Part shown: positions 1-10,110 of the stretch, one piece after another
Numbering within the stretch: position 1 is the stretch's first letter
Layout of the letters: the number at the start of each line of letters is the position of its first letter
Source of the DNA: Lachnobacterium bovis
GTDB taxonomy: Bacteria > Bacillota > Clostridia > Lachnospirales > Lachnospiraceae
DNA: 64,000 bases
Direction: 5' to 3'
Assembly: GCF_900111325.1 (NCBI RefSeq)
Contig: NZ_FOGW01000004.1
Span: 124,001 to 188,000 of the forward strand
The notes under the pieces: generated by a model
Told to the model about the DNA's origin: nothing
Databases searched by the model: none
Seen by the model: the letters and a program-made list of their open reading frames with translations, nothing else
Position numbers and translations under genes: made by a program

Positions 1-320
<320 letters not shown>

Positions 321-397
321 TTATTGTAAACGTAATCTATAATTAGCTACATAATTATCATATACGTTTGTACATTGTATATGTACTTATTATACAT

Positions 398-1021
398 TTA
401 TTTTATGTATACTTTTTTGTCAATTACACTCACTTTATTATTTGCAATCAAATTAATTGCCTGTGGCATAATCTTCCATTCAGCTTGTTCCATAACTCTT
501 CTTTGTAAAATTTCTGGAGTATCATCTTCTAATACTTCTACTGGTTTTTGTATAATGATTGGGCCTGTATCTGTCCCCTCATCAACAAAATGAACTGTTG
601 CTCCAGTAATTTTAACACCACGTTCTAACACACCTTCATGAACCTTAAGTCCATAAAATCCTTTTCCACAAAATGATGGTATTAACGAAGGATGAATATT
701 AATAATTCTGTTCTGATATTTTCTTATCATCTCTTCTGGTAAAACCACTAAGAATCCCGCTAAAACCACTAAATCAACATCATAACTATCTATTTTACTA
801 ATAAATTCTTTATTGAATTCTTCTCTACTTTCATAACTTTTAGGTGATATACAAACTGATTCAATTCCATGTTTCTTGGCTCTTTCTAGTGCATAAGCAT
901 TTGCATTATTACTAATAACAACCGAAATTTTGGCATTAGTAATTGCTCCACTTTCTATAGCATCTATGATAGCCTGTAGATTTGAACCGCCGCCTGATAC
1001 GCAAATCGCAAGTTTTAACAT
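398..1021 (-). CDS. purN: Phosphoribosylglycinamide formyltransferase (10-formyl-THF dependent)
   Basis: GAR transformylase moves a formyl group from 10-formyltetrahydrofolate to GAR, the third step of purine synthesis. The 207 residues match the usual PurN length. Visible motifs are the N-terminal SGGGSNLQAI loop for the phosphoribosyl group, the catalytic INIHPSLIPSF segment (Asn and His), and DEGTDTGPII, which carries the catalytic Asp. The start codon lies inside the last codons of purM (ATGTTAA, seven-base overlap), so translation is probably coupled. A GGGAG site seven bases upstream supports this ATG. Confidence 0.97.
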   Translation of the reverse strand: MLKLAICVSGGGSNLQAIIDAIESGAITNAKISVVISNNANAYALERAKKHGIESVCISPKSYESREEFNKEFISKIDSYDVDLVVLAGFLVVLPEEMIRKYQNRIINIHPSLIPSFCGKGFYGLKVHEGVLERGVKITGATVHFVDEGTDTGPIIIQKPVEVLEDDTPEILQRRVMEQAEWKIMPQAINLIANNKVSVIDKKVYIK

Positions 1022-2040
1022 AATTCAACTCCCTTTTCGCCATCAACGATTTTACCTACAACATATGGTGTATCACCTGCTGCTTTGATTGCCTCTAATG
1101 TCTTATCAACATCTTTCGGATCAACTGCAAGTACCATACCAAGACCCATATTGAAAGTATTATACATCATGTGTTCTTCTATATTACCTTCTCTTTGTAA
1201 CATTCCAAAAATTGGTGGAATCTTATAACTATCTTTTTCAATTACTGCGCATTTTCCTTCTGGTAACATTCTTGGTACGTTCTCATAAAATCCACCGCCA
1301 GTAATATGACTACATGCTTTTACAATAACGCCTGCGTCTTTGATACTTTTTAAAGCCTTAACATAAATTCTTGTAGGAGCAAGAAGTGCTTCACCTAATG
1401 TTGTTCCAAGTTCTTCATGATAAGTCTCTAATGTTTCTTTATCCATCTTGAATACTTTTCTTACTAAAGAAAATCCATTTGAATGAACTCCTGTTGAAGC
1501 CATACCAATTAACACATCGTCAGCTTTTAAATTAGCTCCTGTGATAATATCTTTTTCATCAACAACACCAACTGCAAAACCAGCTAAATCATACTCATCC
1601 TCTTCCATGAGTCCTGGGTGTTCAGCTGTTTCTCCACCTATTAAAGCTGCTCCAGATTGTTTACATCCATCTGCAACGCCTTTAACAATTGATGCGATTT
1701 TTTCTGGATAATTTTTACCGCAAGCAATATAATCTAGGAAAAATAATGGTTCTCCACCTGCACAAGCAATATCATTTACACACATTGCTACACAATCAAT
1801 ACCAATTGTGTCATGTTTATCTAAAACAAATGCAAGCTTAACTTTTGTTCCAACTCCATCTGTTCCAGATACTAAAGTAGGTTTTTCCATATTCTTAATT
1901 GACTCTAATGAAAATGCTCCTGAAAATCCGCCTAAACCTGTTAGAACTTCTTTTCTCATAGTCTCTTGAACATGTTTTTTCATAAGTTCTACTGATTTAT
2001 ATCCTGCTTCAATATCTACACCTGAGTTTTTATAATCCAT
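1015..2040 (-). CDS. purM: Phosphoribosylformylglycinamidine cyclo-ligase (AIR synthetase)
   Basis: AIR synthetase closes the imidazole ring of FGAM using ATP, the fifth step of purine synthesis. The 341-residue length is normal. Family motifs are seen in order: GVDIEAGY near the start, VSGTDGVGTKVKLA at about residues 57-70, GGETAEHPGLM in the middle and HITGGGFYENVPR toward the C-terminus. An AGGAGG site lies seven bases before the ATG. It is the first gene of the purM-purN-purD run, with its own promoter in the 168-base gap before the RND gene. The other pur genes are not in the window. Confidence 0.97.
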   Translation of the reverse strand: MDYKNSGVDIEAGYKSVELMKKHVQETMRKEVLTGLGGFSGAFSLESIKNMEKPTLVSGTDGVGTKVKLAFVLDKHDTIGIDCVAMCVNDIACAGGEPLFFLDYIACGKNYPEKIASIVKGVADGCKQSGAALIGGETAEHPGLMEEDEYDLAGFAVGVVDEKDIITGANLKADDVLIGMASTGVHSNGFSLVRKVFKMDKETLETYHEELGTTLGEALLAPTRIYVKALKSIKDAGVIVKACSHITGGGFYENVPRMLPEGKCAVIEKDSYKIPPIFGMLQREGNIEEHMMYNTFNMGLGMVLAVDPKDVDKTLEAIKAAGDTPYVVGKIVDGEKGVELC

Positions 2041-2129
2041 TTTTTTTCCTCCTGTATTAACACATAACTAAACTTTTTAATTAGCCATATTAAATTGTGT
2101 TTCGAATATGCTCTCGAATCACCTTCTAT

Positions 2130-2158
2130 AGTATAACTGTATTTTATAATTTACTCAA
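2130..2158 (-). promoter_or_regulatory. Promoter of purM-purN-purD
   Basis: On the minus strand TTGAGT (2153-2158) and TATACT (2130-2135) are separated by exactly 17 bases, a good sigma-A-type match about 90 bases before the purM ATG. The dyad TTCGA-N8-TCGAA at 2101-2118, just downstream of the -10 box, sits where an operator could act. Its regulator is unknown, and it does not clearly match a PurR box. Confidence 0.55.
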
Positions 2159-2208
2159 ATAAATTATAATAATCTTTTCTATAAGGTAAACTAATAAAAG
2201 AGGAATAA

Positions 2209-5200
2209 TTATTCTTTTCTATGTACAATATCATAAATACATGGTTCAACCACTAATGTTAAAAGCGTACCATAAACCATGCCTCCGATTATTGTTATAG
2301 CCATAGGTTGCATAAGTTCAGATCCTTCACCTATACCAAGTGCCATCGTAGACATTGATAAAATGGTTGTAAGCGCAGTCATAAGAATAGGTCGTATTCT
2401 TACCAAACCCGCACTTAAAATTGCTTCTTGTTTATCTAATCCTTTTTTTCTAGCTTGATTAATATAATCAATAAGTACTATTCCATTGTTAACTATCAAG
2501 CCTGCTAACATAATAAATCCAATCATGGCAATTACACTTAATTCGTTTTTAGTTATAAACAATCCTATAAATCCACCTGTAAAAGCTAATGGAATAGTAA
2601 ACATAATTATAAATGGCGATAATAATGATTGGAACTGAGCAACCATAATCAAATAAATAAATATTACAGCTAAAACTAACATTAACATAAGTTGATTCAT
2701 TGATTCTTTTATATTTTCATCTTCACCAACCATCTCAACTGTATATCCTTCAGGTATATTTAATTTATCGATTTTTTTTGATATTTCATCACTAACTAAC
2801 GCCACATTATGATTTTCATCAATGGCTGCAGAGACGCTTATATATCTACTTTGTGCATCTCTATTAATCGTACTTAATGTTTTTATTTTTTTAAAATTTG
2901 CTATCTCTTTTAAAGGTATAGTACTTTCTTTTCCAGTCAAATCCTTTGACTTAAAACTTAGATTTTTTATATCCTCTAGTGTTGCTTGATTTTGCTTATC
3001 TGAAACCAAATAAACTTTATAATCTTTTAAATCTGTTTCTATTGTTGTGGTTGGACTTTCACTTTTCATTACTTCATATACTAATTGAAAAGCCTGCGCA
3101 ACTGTAAAATTATTCTCGGCTGCTTTTTCTTTATCAATGGTTATGCTAAATTCATCCATCATATTATTTAGTCCATTGTTAACATTTTTTACACCCTTTG
3201 TTTGATTTACAACTTTTGCAATTTTTTTTGCAAGGATCTGTAATTTTGCAATATCTTTTCCTTTTATTTGAACTTCAATACCACTTCCTAAGAAACTATC
3301 AAAATCCATTGCAGAAGTATTCGTGCTAACATTACATTTTAAATTTTTTGTCTTATTTAAGATATCCTTTTCTATATCTTTTAAACTTCTTTTATTATTG
3401 TCCTTTAAAATAACATACATCGTAACAGAATTAGAACCACCAATTCCACTAATTCCTAGTGATGATGCTGTTCCTCCAGTCATTGCACCTACTGTTTTTA
3501 CCCCATCTATCTTTCTAATTATTTCTATTATTTTATCCGAATTTTGTGTCAAATCCTTAAATTTTAGTGTTTCACCCTTCCTAGGAGAAACTGTCACAGA
3601 TATCTGATTTGTCTCCATTTCCATATTCATAAAAATCATTCCTCTTGACATCGTTGCAAAAAATGATACACATAAAAATAGCACTGTAACAAGAATGACT
3701 ATGACTTTATGATTTAAACATTTTCTTAGAAAGCTCTCATAAAAAGTTTTTATTTTTTCAAACCAAACAATCTTCTTTTCTTCATCGTGTTCAAGCATTT
3801 TTGAAGACATAGCAGGTACAACTGTAAGCGCAACTATCAAACTTGCCACAAGTGTAAAAGTTACCGTAAGTGCAAGGTCAACAAATAATTGACGTGTTAT
3901 TCCTTCCGTAAAAATAATAGGCGCATACACACTTACTGTCGTTAGTGTTGAGGCAATAATGGCTCCACCTACCTGTTTAGCTCCTTTTATAGATGCCCTT
4001 TTTATGTTAGTTGTTTCTTGCTTCATTCTAAAAATATTTTCTACAACTACAATTGAGTTATCTACAAGCATACCAATTCCTAATGCTAGTCCTGACATTG
4101 AAATAATATTTAATGTTATACCCATAAAATACATTAAAACGATTGCAAATATAACCGACATCGGAATTGAAAAAGCGATAATAATTGTAGTTCTCCAATC
4201 TCTTAAGAAAACAAGTAACACTAGGATCGCCAAAAAAGCCCCCATTATCATGTTCTGTACCACACTTTTTACAATAATATCAATATAAATTCCCTGATCC
4301 ATCAAAATTGTAAATTTTAATTTATTGTTTTCTTTTTCTAGTAAGTTGAATTTGTCCTTTATTTTCTTTGTGACATCACCCGTTGAGTAGCCTGTTTGTT
4401 TTTCCATTGCCAAAAGTATACCTGGCTTATTGTTAACTCTTGCATATGTTGAATCTGAATTATCCGTAAAATCAATTCGAGCAATATCATTTAAACGAAC
4501 CATCGAAACTTTATCTAGCTTCATATCTATTAATGGAAGATTTTCTAATTCCTCTACGCTTTTAACTTTTTTTCCAACACTTACTAAATACTTAACATTA
4601 TTTTCTGTTACGTATCCAGCTGGCATATCAAAATTTTGTGCAATTAAAATTTTAGACAAAGTATCCATAGAAAGTACACTATTTAAATCTGCCTGTGACA
4701 TGGTAGAGTTTTTAGTTTCTTCTATTTTTTCTTTTGATGCTCCGATTTTATCTGCTGCACTTTGTAATTTTGCAACATTCATCGCCATTTCCATTGACGC
4801 AATAGACGCATTCGAATTAAGCACTTCTAAGATACTTGAAGTTGTATAAGTTCCAACAATTATTTCTCCAAGTGATTTTGAAAGTGTTAAAATTTGAGTA
4901 TTTAAAACGACTAAATCTTGAGCAATTTTACCAGCAGCTTCATTAAAGCTAGCATAATCATTTACATTAAAACCTATTTCTTGTAATCCTTCAAATTTAT
5001 TTCTTATATCTAAGTTTCCTGAAGTCACTTCCTTTTGAAGCTCTTCAATTTGTTTTTGTATTTCTTCCCTATTTCCGACTTGTTGCATAGCCTCGTTTAA
5101 GGCACTCATGCTTTGAATATTTTTTTGTAGGTTATTAAATGCTTCACTTGTTGAATAAGTTAAAAATTCTTGTTGTATTCTTAATAATTCATTTCTTTCT

Positions 5201-5994
5201 TGAATTATTTTTTCTAATTGATTTTGAACATCCGCTTGTTTTTTATATAATCCTTCTTTTTGCTTTAATGTATTATTAATTGTATCTTGTAATGCTTTTT
5301 TACCGCTTTCTATTTTATTTTGTCCGTTTTGTATTTCATTATTAGCATTATCTAATTGACTTGTCGCTTCTTTGAATTTAGCTTCTATACTTTCTTTGAT
5401 TTTTGCATTTAAAACATCTATTTTTCCTTGATCTAAATATACATTTACTTTTTGCTCTAATTGACCTGATGCAGAAACTGATGCGACACCTTCAACACTT
5501 TCAAGTGAAGGTTTTATTTCGTTATTGATGTAATCTGATAATTTATTCGCATCAAATCCTTCTACATCTACTGCTGCATTCATAATTGGCAACATATCTG
5601 GATCAACTTGCATGATAATTGGAGATGACGTTTTATCATCCCATTTACTTTTCAATTGTTCAATTTGTTGTTGAATTTCAATGATTGTTGAATCCATGTT
5701 AGTTGATTGTTCATATTCTAACATTACCATGGAATAACTATTGCTCGAACGAGACGTTATTGTTTTTATATTAGATGTAGTGGCCATCGACGCTTCTATA
5801 GGCGCTGTGATATTTGTTTCCACTTCTTTAGGACTTGAACCGACGCTCGTCGTAATAATAATGACATATGGAAAACTCATATTAGGCAAAAGATCCATTG
5901 TCATTTTTGATAAAGATACTACCCCAATTACAATTACTAATAAAACTGACACCAGTACAGTATATGGTTTTTTTACACTAAGCTTAGATAACAT
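2209..5994 (-). CDS. RND-family efflux permease with a long coiled-coil insertion
   Basis: A large inner-membrane proton-driven exporter of the AcrB/SwrC type. It has one N-terminal membrane helix, a first extracytoplasmic domain, helices with the relay motif GMLVDNSIVVVEN (about residues 642-654, one Asp where AcrB has two), a second extracytoplasmic domain, and a final helix bundle containing GLIVNNGIVLIDY. At 1261 residues it is about 200 longer than usual. The excess lies at about 195-440: Gln/Glu/Lys-rich, helix-forming sequence inserted between a beta strand (KVNVYLDQ) and the helix starting MDTLSKILIAQN. No adaptor or outer-membrane partner is nearby. The ATG at 5994 is preferred over the adjacent TTG at 5997 because AGGGGAGGG is spaced correctly for it. 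Substrate unknown. Confidence 0.92.
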   Translation of the reverse strand: MLSKLSVKKPYTVLVSVLLVIVIGVVSLSKMTMDLLPNMSFPYVIIITTSVGSSPKEVETNITAPIEASMATTSNIKTITSRSSNSYSMVMLEYEQSTNMDSTIIEIQQQIEQLKSKWDDKTSSPIIMQVDPDMLPIMNAAVDVEGFDANKLSDYINNEIKPSLESVEGVASVSASGQLEQKVNVYLDQGKIDVLNAKIKESIEAKFKEATSQLDNANNEIQNGQNKIESGKKALQDTINNTLKQKEGLYKKQADVQNQLEKIIQERNELLRIQQEFLTYSTSEAFNNLQKNIQSMSALNEAMQQVGNREEIQKQIEELQKEVTSGNLDIRNKFEGLQEIGFNVNDYASFNEAAGKIAQDLVVLNTQILTLSKSLGEIIVGTYTTSSILEVLNSNASIASMEMAMNVAKLQSAADKIGASKEKIEETKNSTMSQADLNSVLSMDTLSKILIAQNFDMPAGYVTENNVKYLVSVGKKVKSVEELENLPLIDMKLDKVSMVRLNDIARIDFTDNSDSTYARVNNKPGILLAMEKQTGYSTGDVTKKIKDKFNLLEKENNKLKFTILMDQGIYIDIIVKSVVQNMIMGAFLAILVLLVFLRDWRTTIIIAFSIPMSVIFAIVLMYFMGITLNIISMSGLALGIGMLVDNSIVVVENIFRMKQETTNIKRASIKGAKQVGGAIIASTLTTVSVYAPIIFTEGITRQLFVDLALTVTFTLVASLIVALTVVPAMSSKMLEHDEEKKIVWFEKIKTFYESFLRKCLNHKVIVILVTVLFLCVSFFATMSRGMIFMNMEMETNQISVTVSPRKGETLKFKDLTQNSDKIIEIIRKIDGVKTVGAMTGGTASSLGISGIGGSNSVTMYVILKDNNKRSLKDIEKDILNKTKNLKCNVSTNTSAMDFDSFLGSGIEVQIKGKDIAKLQILAKKIAKVVNQTKGVKNVNNGLNNMMDEFSITIDKEKAAENNFTVAQAFQLVYEVMKSESPTTTIETDLKDYKVYLVSDKQNQATLEDIKNLSFKSKDLTGKESTIPLKEIANFKKIKTLSTINRDAQSRYISVSAAIDENHNVALVSDEISKKIDKLNIPEGYTVEMVGEDENIKESMNQLMLMLVLAVIFIYLIMVAQFQSLLSPFIIMFTIPLAFTGGFIGLFITKNELSVIAMIGFIMLAGLIVNNGIVLIDYINQARKKGLDKQEAILSAGLVRIRPILMTALTTILSMSTMALGIGEGSELMQPMAITIIGGMVYGTLLTLVVEPCIYDIVHRKE

Positions 5995-6056
5995 CAAACC
6001 CTCCCCTGTAAAAAAAAAGGAATCTGCTTTATTAAAAACAAATTCCTCTTTCTTAG

Positions 6057-6197
6057 TTATTCATCTTCTTCGCTTTCTGCTTCATCAACATACGCTGCAA
6101 CTGATGCAGTTACTGCTGAAACTACAGCGATTACTGCTGCAATAATAACTAATACAAAAATAAAGCCCATAAACATTATTAAACCTGATTCATTCAT
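6057..6197 (-). CDS. Small acidic-tailed membrane protein (46 residues)
   Basis: A 46-codon frame with ATG at 6197 and TAA at 6057-6059, preceded by AAAGGAG with a seven-base spacer, as good a ribosome site as any neighbour. The product begins MNESGLIMFMGFIF, has one strongly hydrophobic segment (about residues 6-35, rich in Val, Ile and Ala) and ends in an acidic tail, EAESEEDE. It lies 62 bases upstream of the RND permease on the same strand, so co-transcription is likely. I infer a single-pass membrane protein, possibly an accessory or regulator of the permease, by analogy with small proteins that bind AcrB. No family is recognised and no function is shown. Confidence 0.6.
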   Translation of the reverse strand: MNESGLIMFMGFIFVLVIIAAVIAVVSAVTASVAAYVDEAESEEDE

Positions 6198-6304
6198 ATG
6201 CTATCTCCTTTGCTGTTCACCTTCGGTTTATTAAAATTTACTTATATCATACACTAACCTTATCGGATGAAGCATCCTTTATTATTAGTCTATTTATAAA
6301 GTCA

Positions 6305-7006
6305 TTACTTACTAGCATCTGCCTCTACTTTTTTTATAAAAGAAATTACTACGTCTATTGCAACTTGAGCTGCTTTTGTAGCAAATGTCTGATAATCCAT
6401 TGCTCCGCCTTCACTATCTGAAATAGTACGTAAAATAACAAATGGTACATTATTAACATAACATACGTGTCCTATACTTCCACCTTCCATTTCAGCTGCA
6501 ATTGCATCAAAATTATCACGAATCCATTCTTTCTTTTCTTGTGTATGAATAAACTGATCACCTGTTGCAATTGTTCCAACTTCGTAATTTATACCTTTTT
6601 CTTCTAATGTTTCAACTAAGACATTTCTAATATTTTCATCTGTTGGAATATAAATTTTATTAATTCCAGAAAGTAGTCCTACAGGATCTCCTAATGGTGA
6701 TGTATCCATATCATGTTGTACTACATTTTGTGCAACAGCAACATCAAACACCTTTAATTTATTTGTTGTACTTCCTGCAACACCGATGTTAATAAGTACA
6801 TCTACGTTATATTTTAATATCATTGTTTCAGCACAAATTGCTGCAAAAACTTTACCTACACCTGATACAGCTGCAACAACTTCTACATCACCAACTTTAC
6901 CAATTGTAAAACTAACAGAACTTACTTCTTCTATTTTTTCTACTTGCATTGATTTTTTTAAATTATCAACTTCAATTTGCATTGCGCCAATAACACCAAT
7001 TCTCAT
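6305..7006 (-). CDS. mtnN: 5'-methylthioadenosine/S-adenosylhomocysteine nucleosidase
   Basis: This enzyme (Pfs/MtnN) removes adenine from S-adenosylhomocysteine and methylthioadenosine, the first step in clearing SAH. The 233 residues fit the family. Visible motifs are the start MRIGVIGAMQIE, VSGVGKVFAA, INIGVAGS, and AAEMEGGSIGHVC followed by RTISDSEGG, which contain the Glu and Asp of the active site. LuxS, the next enzyme of the same route, is encoded directly upstream, 59 bases away on the same strand, supporting a complete SAH to homocysteine plus AI-2 precursor pathway. Confidence 0.96.
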   Translation of the reverse strand: MRIGVIGAMQIEVDNLKKSMQVEKIEEVSSVSFTIGKVGDVEVVAAVSGVGKVFAAICAETMILKYNVDVLINIGVAGSTTNKLKVFDVAVAQNVVQHDMDTSPLGDPVGLLSGINKIYIPTDENIRNVLVETLEEKGINYEVGTIATGDQFIHTQEKKEWIRDNFDAIAAEMEGGSIGHVCYVNNVPFVILRTISDSEGGAMDYQTFATKAAQVAIDVVISFIKKVEADASK

Positions 7007-7065
7007 AATAGCTTCGTTCCTTTAACTTTCATAGTAGTATTTTTAAACTCTCTCCAGAGTTGTTT

Positions 7066-7527
7066 TTATTTAGTTGGATATTTAAATTCCATATCTTTTT
7101 GATTTTTTAAAACTTCAAGATAGCTTTTGCATTCTTCTTGAGCAATAGCTAAATCTAAGTTTTCGTAATGACCACATTCAATCGCTGATGCCCCAAAAAC
7201 TTCACCTTTATGATCAATTATCTTTTGTAAAACATCTTTTGTGACTTCAAATGCTTTTTGAGGAGTTTCATTTTTTACAACAAGATAAAAACCTGTCTGA
7301 CATCCCATTGGTCCAAAATAAATGACATTATCACCAATTGAAGAATTACGCACATAAGTTGCAAACATATGCTCAACTGAATGCATATTTGCATTACTCA
7401 TATATGATCCTGCATTTGGTTTTCTTGTTCTTAGATCATATGTAATAATATCGCCATCTTCCCTAGAAATATAAAAACCAGGAACTAATACATCATGATC
7501 TATTGTAAAACTTTTAATTCTATCCAT
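7066..7527 (-). CDS. luxS: S-ribosylhomocysteine lyase (autoinducer-2 synthase)
   Basis: LuxS cleaves S-ribosylhomocysteine to homocysteine and DPD, the AI-2 precursor. In the 153-residue product the zinc ligands are His49 and His53 of the HSVEH motif and Cys118 of IECGHYENLD. The catalytic Glu52 and Cys76 (GPMGCQTGFYL) are also present, so the enzyme should be active. The ATG at 7527 is chosen because AAAGGAGG sits eight bases before it; an in-frame TTG 24 bases upstream overlaps that ribosome site. It is paired with mtnN downstream. Confidence 0.97.
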   Translation of the reverse strand: MDRIKSFTIDHDVLVPGFYISREDGDIITYDLRTRKPNAGSYMSNANMHSVEHMFATYVRNSSIGDNVIYFGPMGCQTGFYLVVKNETPQKAFEVTKDVLQKIIDHKGEVFGASAIECGHYENLDLAIAQEECKSYLEVLKNQKDMEFKYPTK

Positions 7528-7603
7528 GAAAATTTCCTCCTTTAATAACAAGAACAGTTCCTATCATTATAGCATTATATTATCATTTTTTGCAATTAAA
7601 TTG

Positions 7604-9400
7604 TTATATTCCTAAATATTCTTCAAGATATTCTTCAAAGCTCTTTAGTGCCTTATCAACTGGTTTACTACTACTCATGTCAACACCTGCTTCTTTAAGC
7701 AATTCAATAGGGCTCTTTGATGAACCACCACATAGAAATTCTTTAATATATCTGTTTGCTGCTTCATCTTTACCTTCTAAAATAATTTGTGCAAATGCTG
7801 TAGCTGCCGAATAACCTGTTGCATACTGATACACATAAAATGGTGTATAAAAATGTGGAATTCTCATCCATTCATAATCAATCTCTTCGTCAACTACCAT
7901 ATCTTCTCCGTAATATAATACATTTAAGTCATGGTAAATTTTATTTAATTTTTCCATTGTAAGAGCTTCACCTGCACGTATCTTTGAATGTACAATATGT
8001 TCAAATTCAGCAAACATAGTCTGTCTAAATAAAGTTGTTCTAAATTCTTCTAACTGATGATTCAATAAGAATTTTCTAACTTTTTTATCTTCATTATTTT
8101 CTAACATGTAGTGCATAAGTAAGGCTTCGTTACATGTTGATGCAACTTCAGCCACAAAAATTTTATATCCTGCATATGTTATCGGCTGAGTTTTATTAGA
8201 ATAATATGTATGCATCGAATGTCCCATTTCATGTGCTAATGTAAAAACATCATTTAATTTGCCATGATAATTCAATAATACATAAGGATGTGTACCATAA
8301 GCTCCCCATGAATATGCTCCACTTCTTTTGTTTCTGTTTTCATACACATCTATCCAGCGGCTATCCATTCCTTCTTTTAAAATAGAAACATACTCTTTGC
8401 CCATTGGCTCTAAGGCTTTAGTAACTATTTCTTTTGCTTTTTCAAAAGAATACTCTTTTTCAACACCCTGCACTAGCGGAACATAAACGTCATACATATG
8501 TAATTCATCTACATTTAAATTTTTCTTTCTATCTTTCATATAGCGATGAAGTGATGGTAAATGTTTATGAACTGTTTCGATCAAATTATCATAAACACTT
8601 TCTGGAATTTCACTTTTATCTAGTTCCATAGCTCTAGAACTTGGATATTTTCTGATTTTAGAGTAAAAATTTTCTTGTTTTAAATTACTTATAAAAATAG
8701 CTGCAATTGTGTTACCGAATGCTTTATATGAACTATACACGCCCTCAAAAGCATCTTTTCTCACCCTTCTATCATGACTTTGCATAAAATGAATAAAATT
8801 ACCATGTGATAATTCAACTTCATTTCCTTTTTCATCTTTAATCTTTTTGAATTTAATATCCGCATCATTAAACATGTGAAAAATGTTGTCTGGTCCCATT
8901 GCAAGTTCACTAACTTTTGCTAAAATTGCTTCACCATCTTTATCTAACACATGATTTTTTGTACGTCTTATCTCATCCACGATACGTTTATATTTTAATA
9001 ATTCTTCCTTTTCCTTGTAAAAAGCTTCAAAAGTCTCTTCTGAAATTGCTAATATTTCAGGATTAGCAAATGAAGTTGCTCCACTCGCATTTACCAACAA
9101 TGCCTCTGCATTAGCTGCGTAACCTTGGTACTTTGAAACTGTTGTATCCTGGTGATATCTTTGATTAGCGTACACATAAACACGATCAACATAATAATCT
9201 AATTCATCACTTTTTTTGAAAAAATCTAATAAATTCTGGGCACTATTTGATAATGTTCCTTGAAACTTAGACACTTCCTCAACGAGCTCGTTAGCTTTAC
9301 TTAATTCTTCTTCCCAACAAGCATCATTCTCATACATGTCCTCTAATTTCCATTTATATTTTTCTTCAATCTCGTCTCGATTTAATAACTGTTTTTCCAT
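7604..9400 (-). CDS. pepF: Oligoendopeptidase F (M3B metallopeptidase)
   Basis: A cytoplasmic zinc peptidase that degrades oligopeptides. The zinc site HEMGH is at about residues 390-394, followed some 25 residues later by the third-ligand region FVAEVASTCNE, as in M3 peptidases. The length of 598 residues is typical of PepF. The N-terminal half shows the all-helical lid with few recognisable motifs. I place the start at the ATG at 9400 (MEKQLLNRDEI), after AAGGAAAGGG; another in-frame ATG nine codons upstream is preceded too closely by AAAAGG. It lies 76 bases upstream of luxS and may be co-transcribed with it. Confidence 0.94.
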   Translation of the reverse strand: MEKQLLNRDEIEEKYKWKLEDMYENDACWEEELSKANELVEEVSKFQGTLSNSAQNLLDFFKKSDELDYYVDRVYVYANQRYHQDTTVSKYQGYAANAEALLVNASGATSFANPEILAISEETFEAFYKEKEELLKYKRIVDEIRRTKNHVLDKDGEAILAKVSELAMGPDNIFHMFNDADIKFKKIKDEKGNEVELSHGNFIHFMQSHDRRVRKDAFEGVYSSYKAFGNTIAAIFISNLKQENFYSKIRKYPSSRAMELDKSEIPESVYDNLIETVHKHLPSLHRYMKDRKKNLNVDELHMYDVYVPLVQGVEKEYSFEKAKEIVTKALEPMGKEYVSILKEGMDSRWIDVYENRNKRSGAYSWGAYGTHPYVLLNYHGKLNDVFTLAHEMGHSMHTYYSNKTQPITYAGYKIFVAEVASTCNEALLMHYMLENNEDKKVRKFLLNHQLEEFRTTLFRQTMFAEFEHIVHSKIRAGEALTMEKLNKIYHDLNVLYYGEDMVVDEEIDYEWMRIPHFYTPFYVYQYATGYSAATAFAQIILEGKDEAANRYIKEFLCGGSSKSPIELLKEAGVDMSSSKPVDKALKSFEEYLEEYLGI

Positions 9401-9517
9401 CTTTATCCCTTTCCTTAAAAGGCTCATCCTTTTAATTTAACTCCCTACTCACCCCATATTATAGTTAGTCTTCTATAATTCTATCATAACTATTTTGCAA
9501 AAACAATTATTCTATCT

Positions 9518-9991
9518 TTAGATTTGATTCAATAAATTTACCATTTCAATAGCAGAAAGGGCACAATCATAGCCTTTATTTCCGGCTTTACTTCCTGCTC
9601 TAAGAATTGCCTGTTCAACATTTTCTGTTGTTAAAACGCCAAATAATACAGGAATTCCTGCATTCAAACCTACCTGTGCAATACCTTTAGACACTTCATT
9701 GCATACATAATCATAATGTGTAGTATCACCTCTTATTACAGCACCCACACAAATTATTGCATCATATTTTTTACTCTGTGCTAATTTTTGGGCAACAACA
9801 GGAATTTCAAAAGCTCCTGGAACCCATGCTGCATCAATGTTTTCCTCTAAAACACCATGTCTTACTAATCCATCAACTGCACCACCTAATAATTTGTTTA
9901 CAATAATTTCGTTGAATCTTGCTGCCACTATTGCAACTTTCATTCCCTCTGGTGCGACTACTTTTCCTTCTAAAACGTTAATGTTATTCAT
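9518..9991 (-). CDS. ribH: 6,7-dimethyl-8-ribityllumazine synthase
   Basis: Lumazine synthase condenses the ribityl pyrimidine with DHBP, the penultimate step to riboflavin, and usually forms a capsid-like oligomer. The 157-residue product shows the standard motifs [37 protein letters not shown] and [12 protein letters not shown]. The active-site His and Arg regions are intact. It is the last gene of the ribD-ribE-ribBA-ribH run, 119 bases after ribBA, with AAAAGGAG before its ATG. Confidence 0.97.
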   Translation of the reverse strand: MNNINVLEGKVVAPEGMKVAIVAARFNEIIVNKLLGGAVDGLVRHGVLEENIDAAWVPGAFEIPVVAQKLAQSKKYDAIICVGAVIRGDTTHYDYVCNEVSKGIAQVGLNAGIPVLFGVLTTENVEQAILRAGSKAGNKGYDCALSAIEMVNLLNQI

Positions 9992-10110
9992 ATATTTTTC
10001 TCCTTTTTACTATTGTGTTGGCTTTGCATTTATTTTTTCTTAACATAATATTTATTCTTAATGTTGCTTTTATTATTGATCTAAATCTCGTTTTTTAAGA
10101 TTGTAAAATA

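Noticed and set aside
2200..2220. Hairpin around the RND stop codon as a terminator
   Set aside because: The stem is mainly A-T and short, and the T-run is broken; support is too weak.
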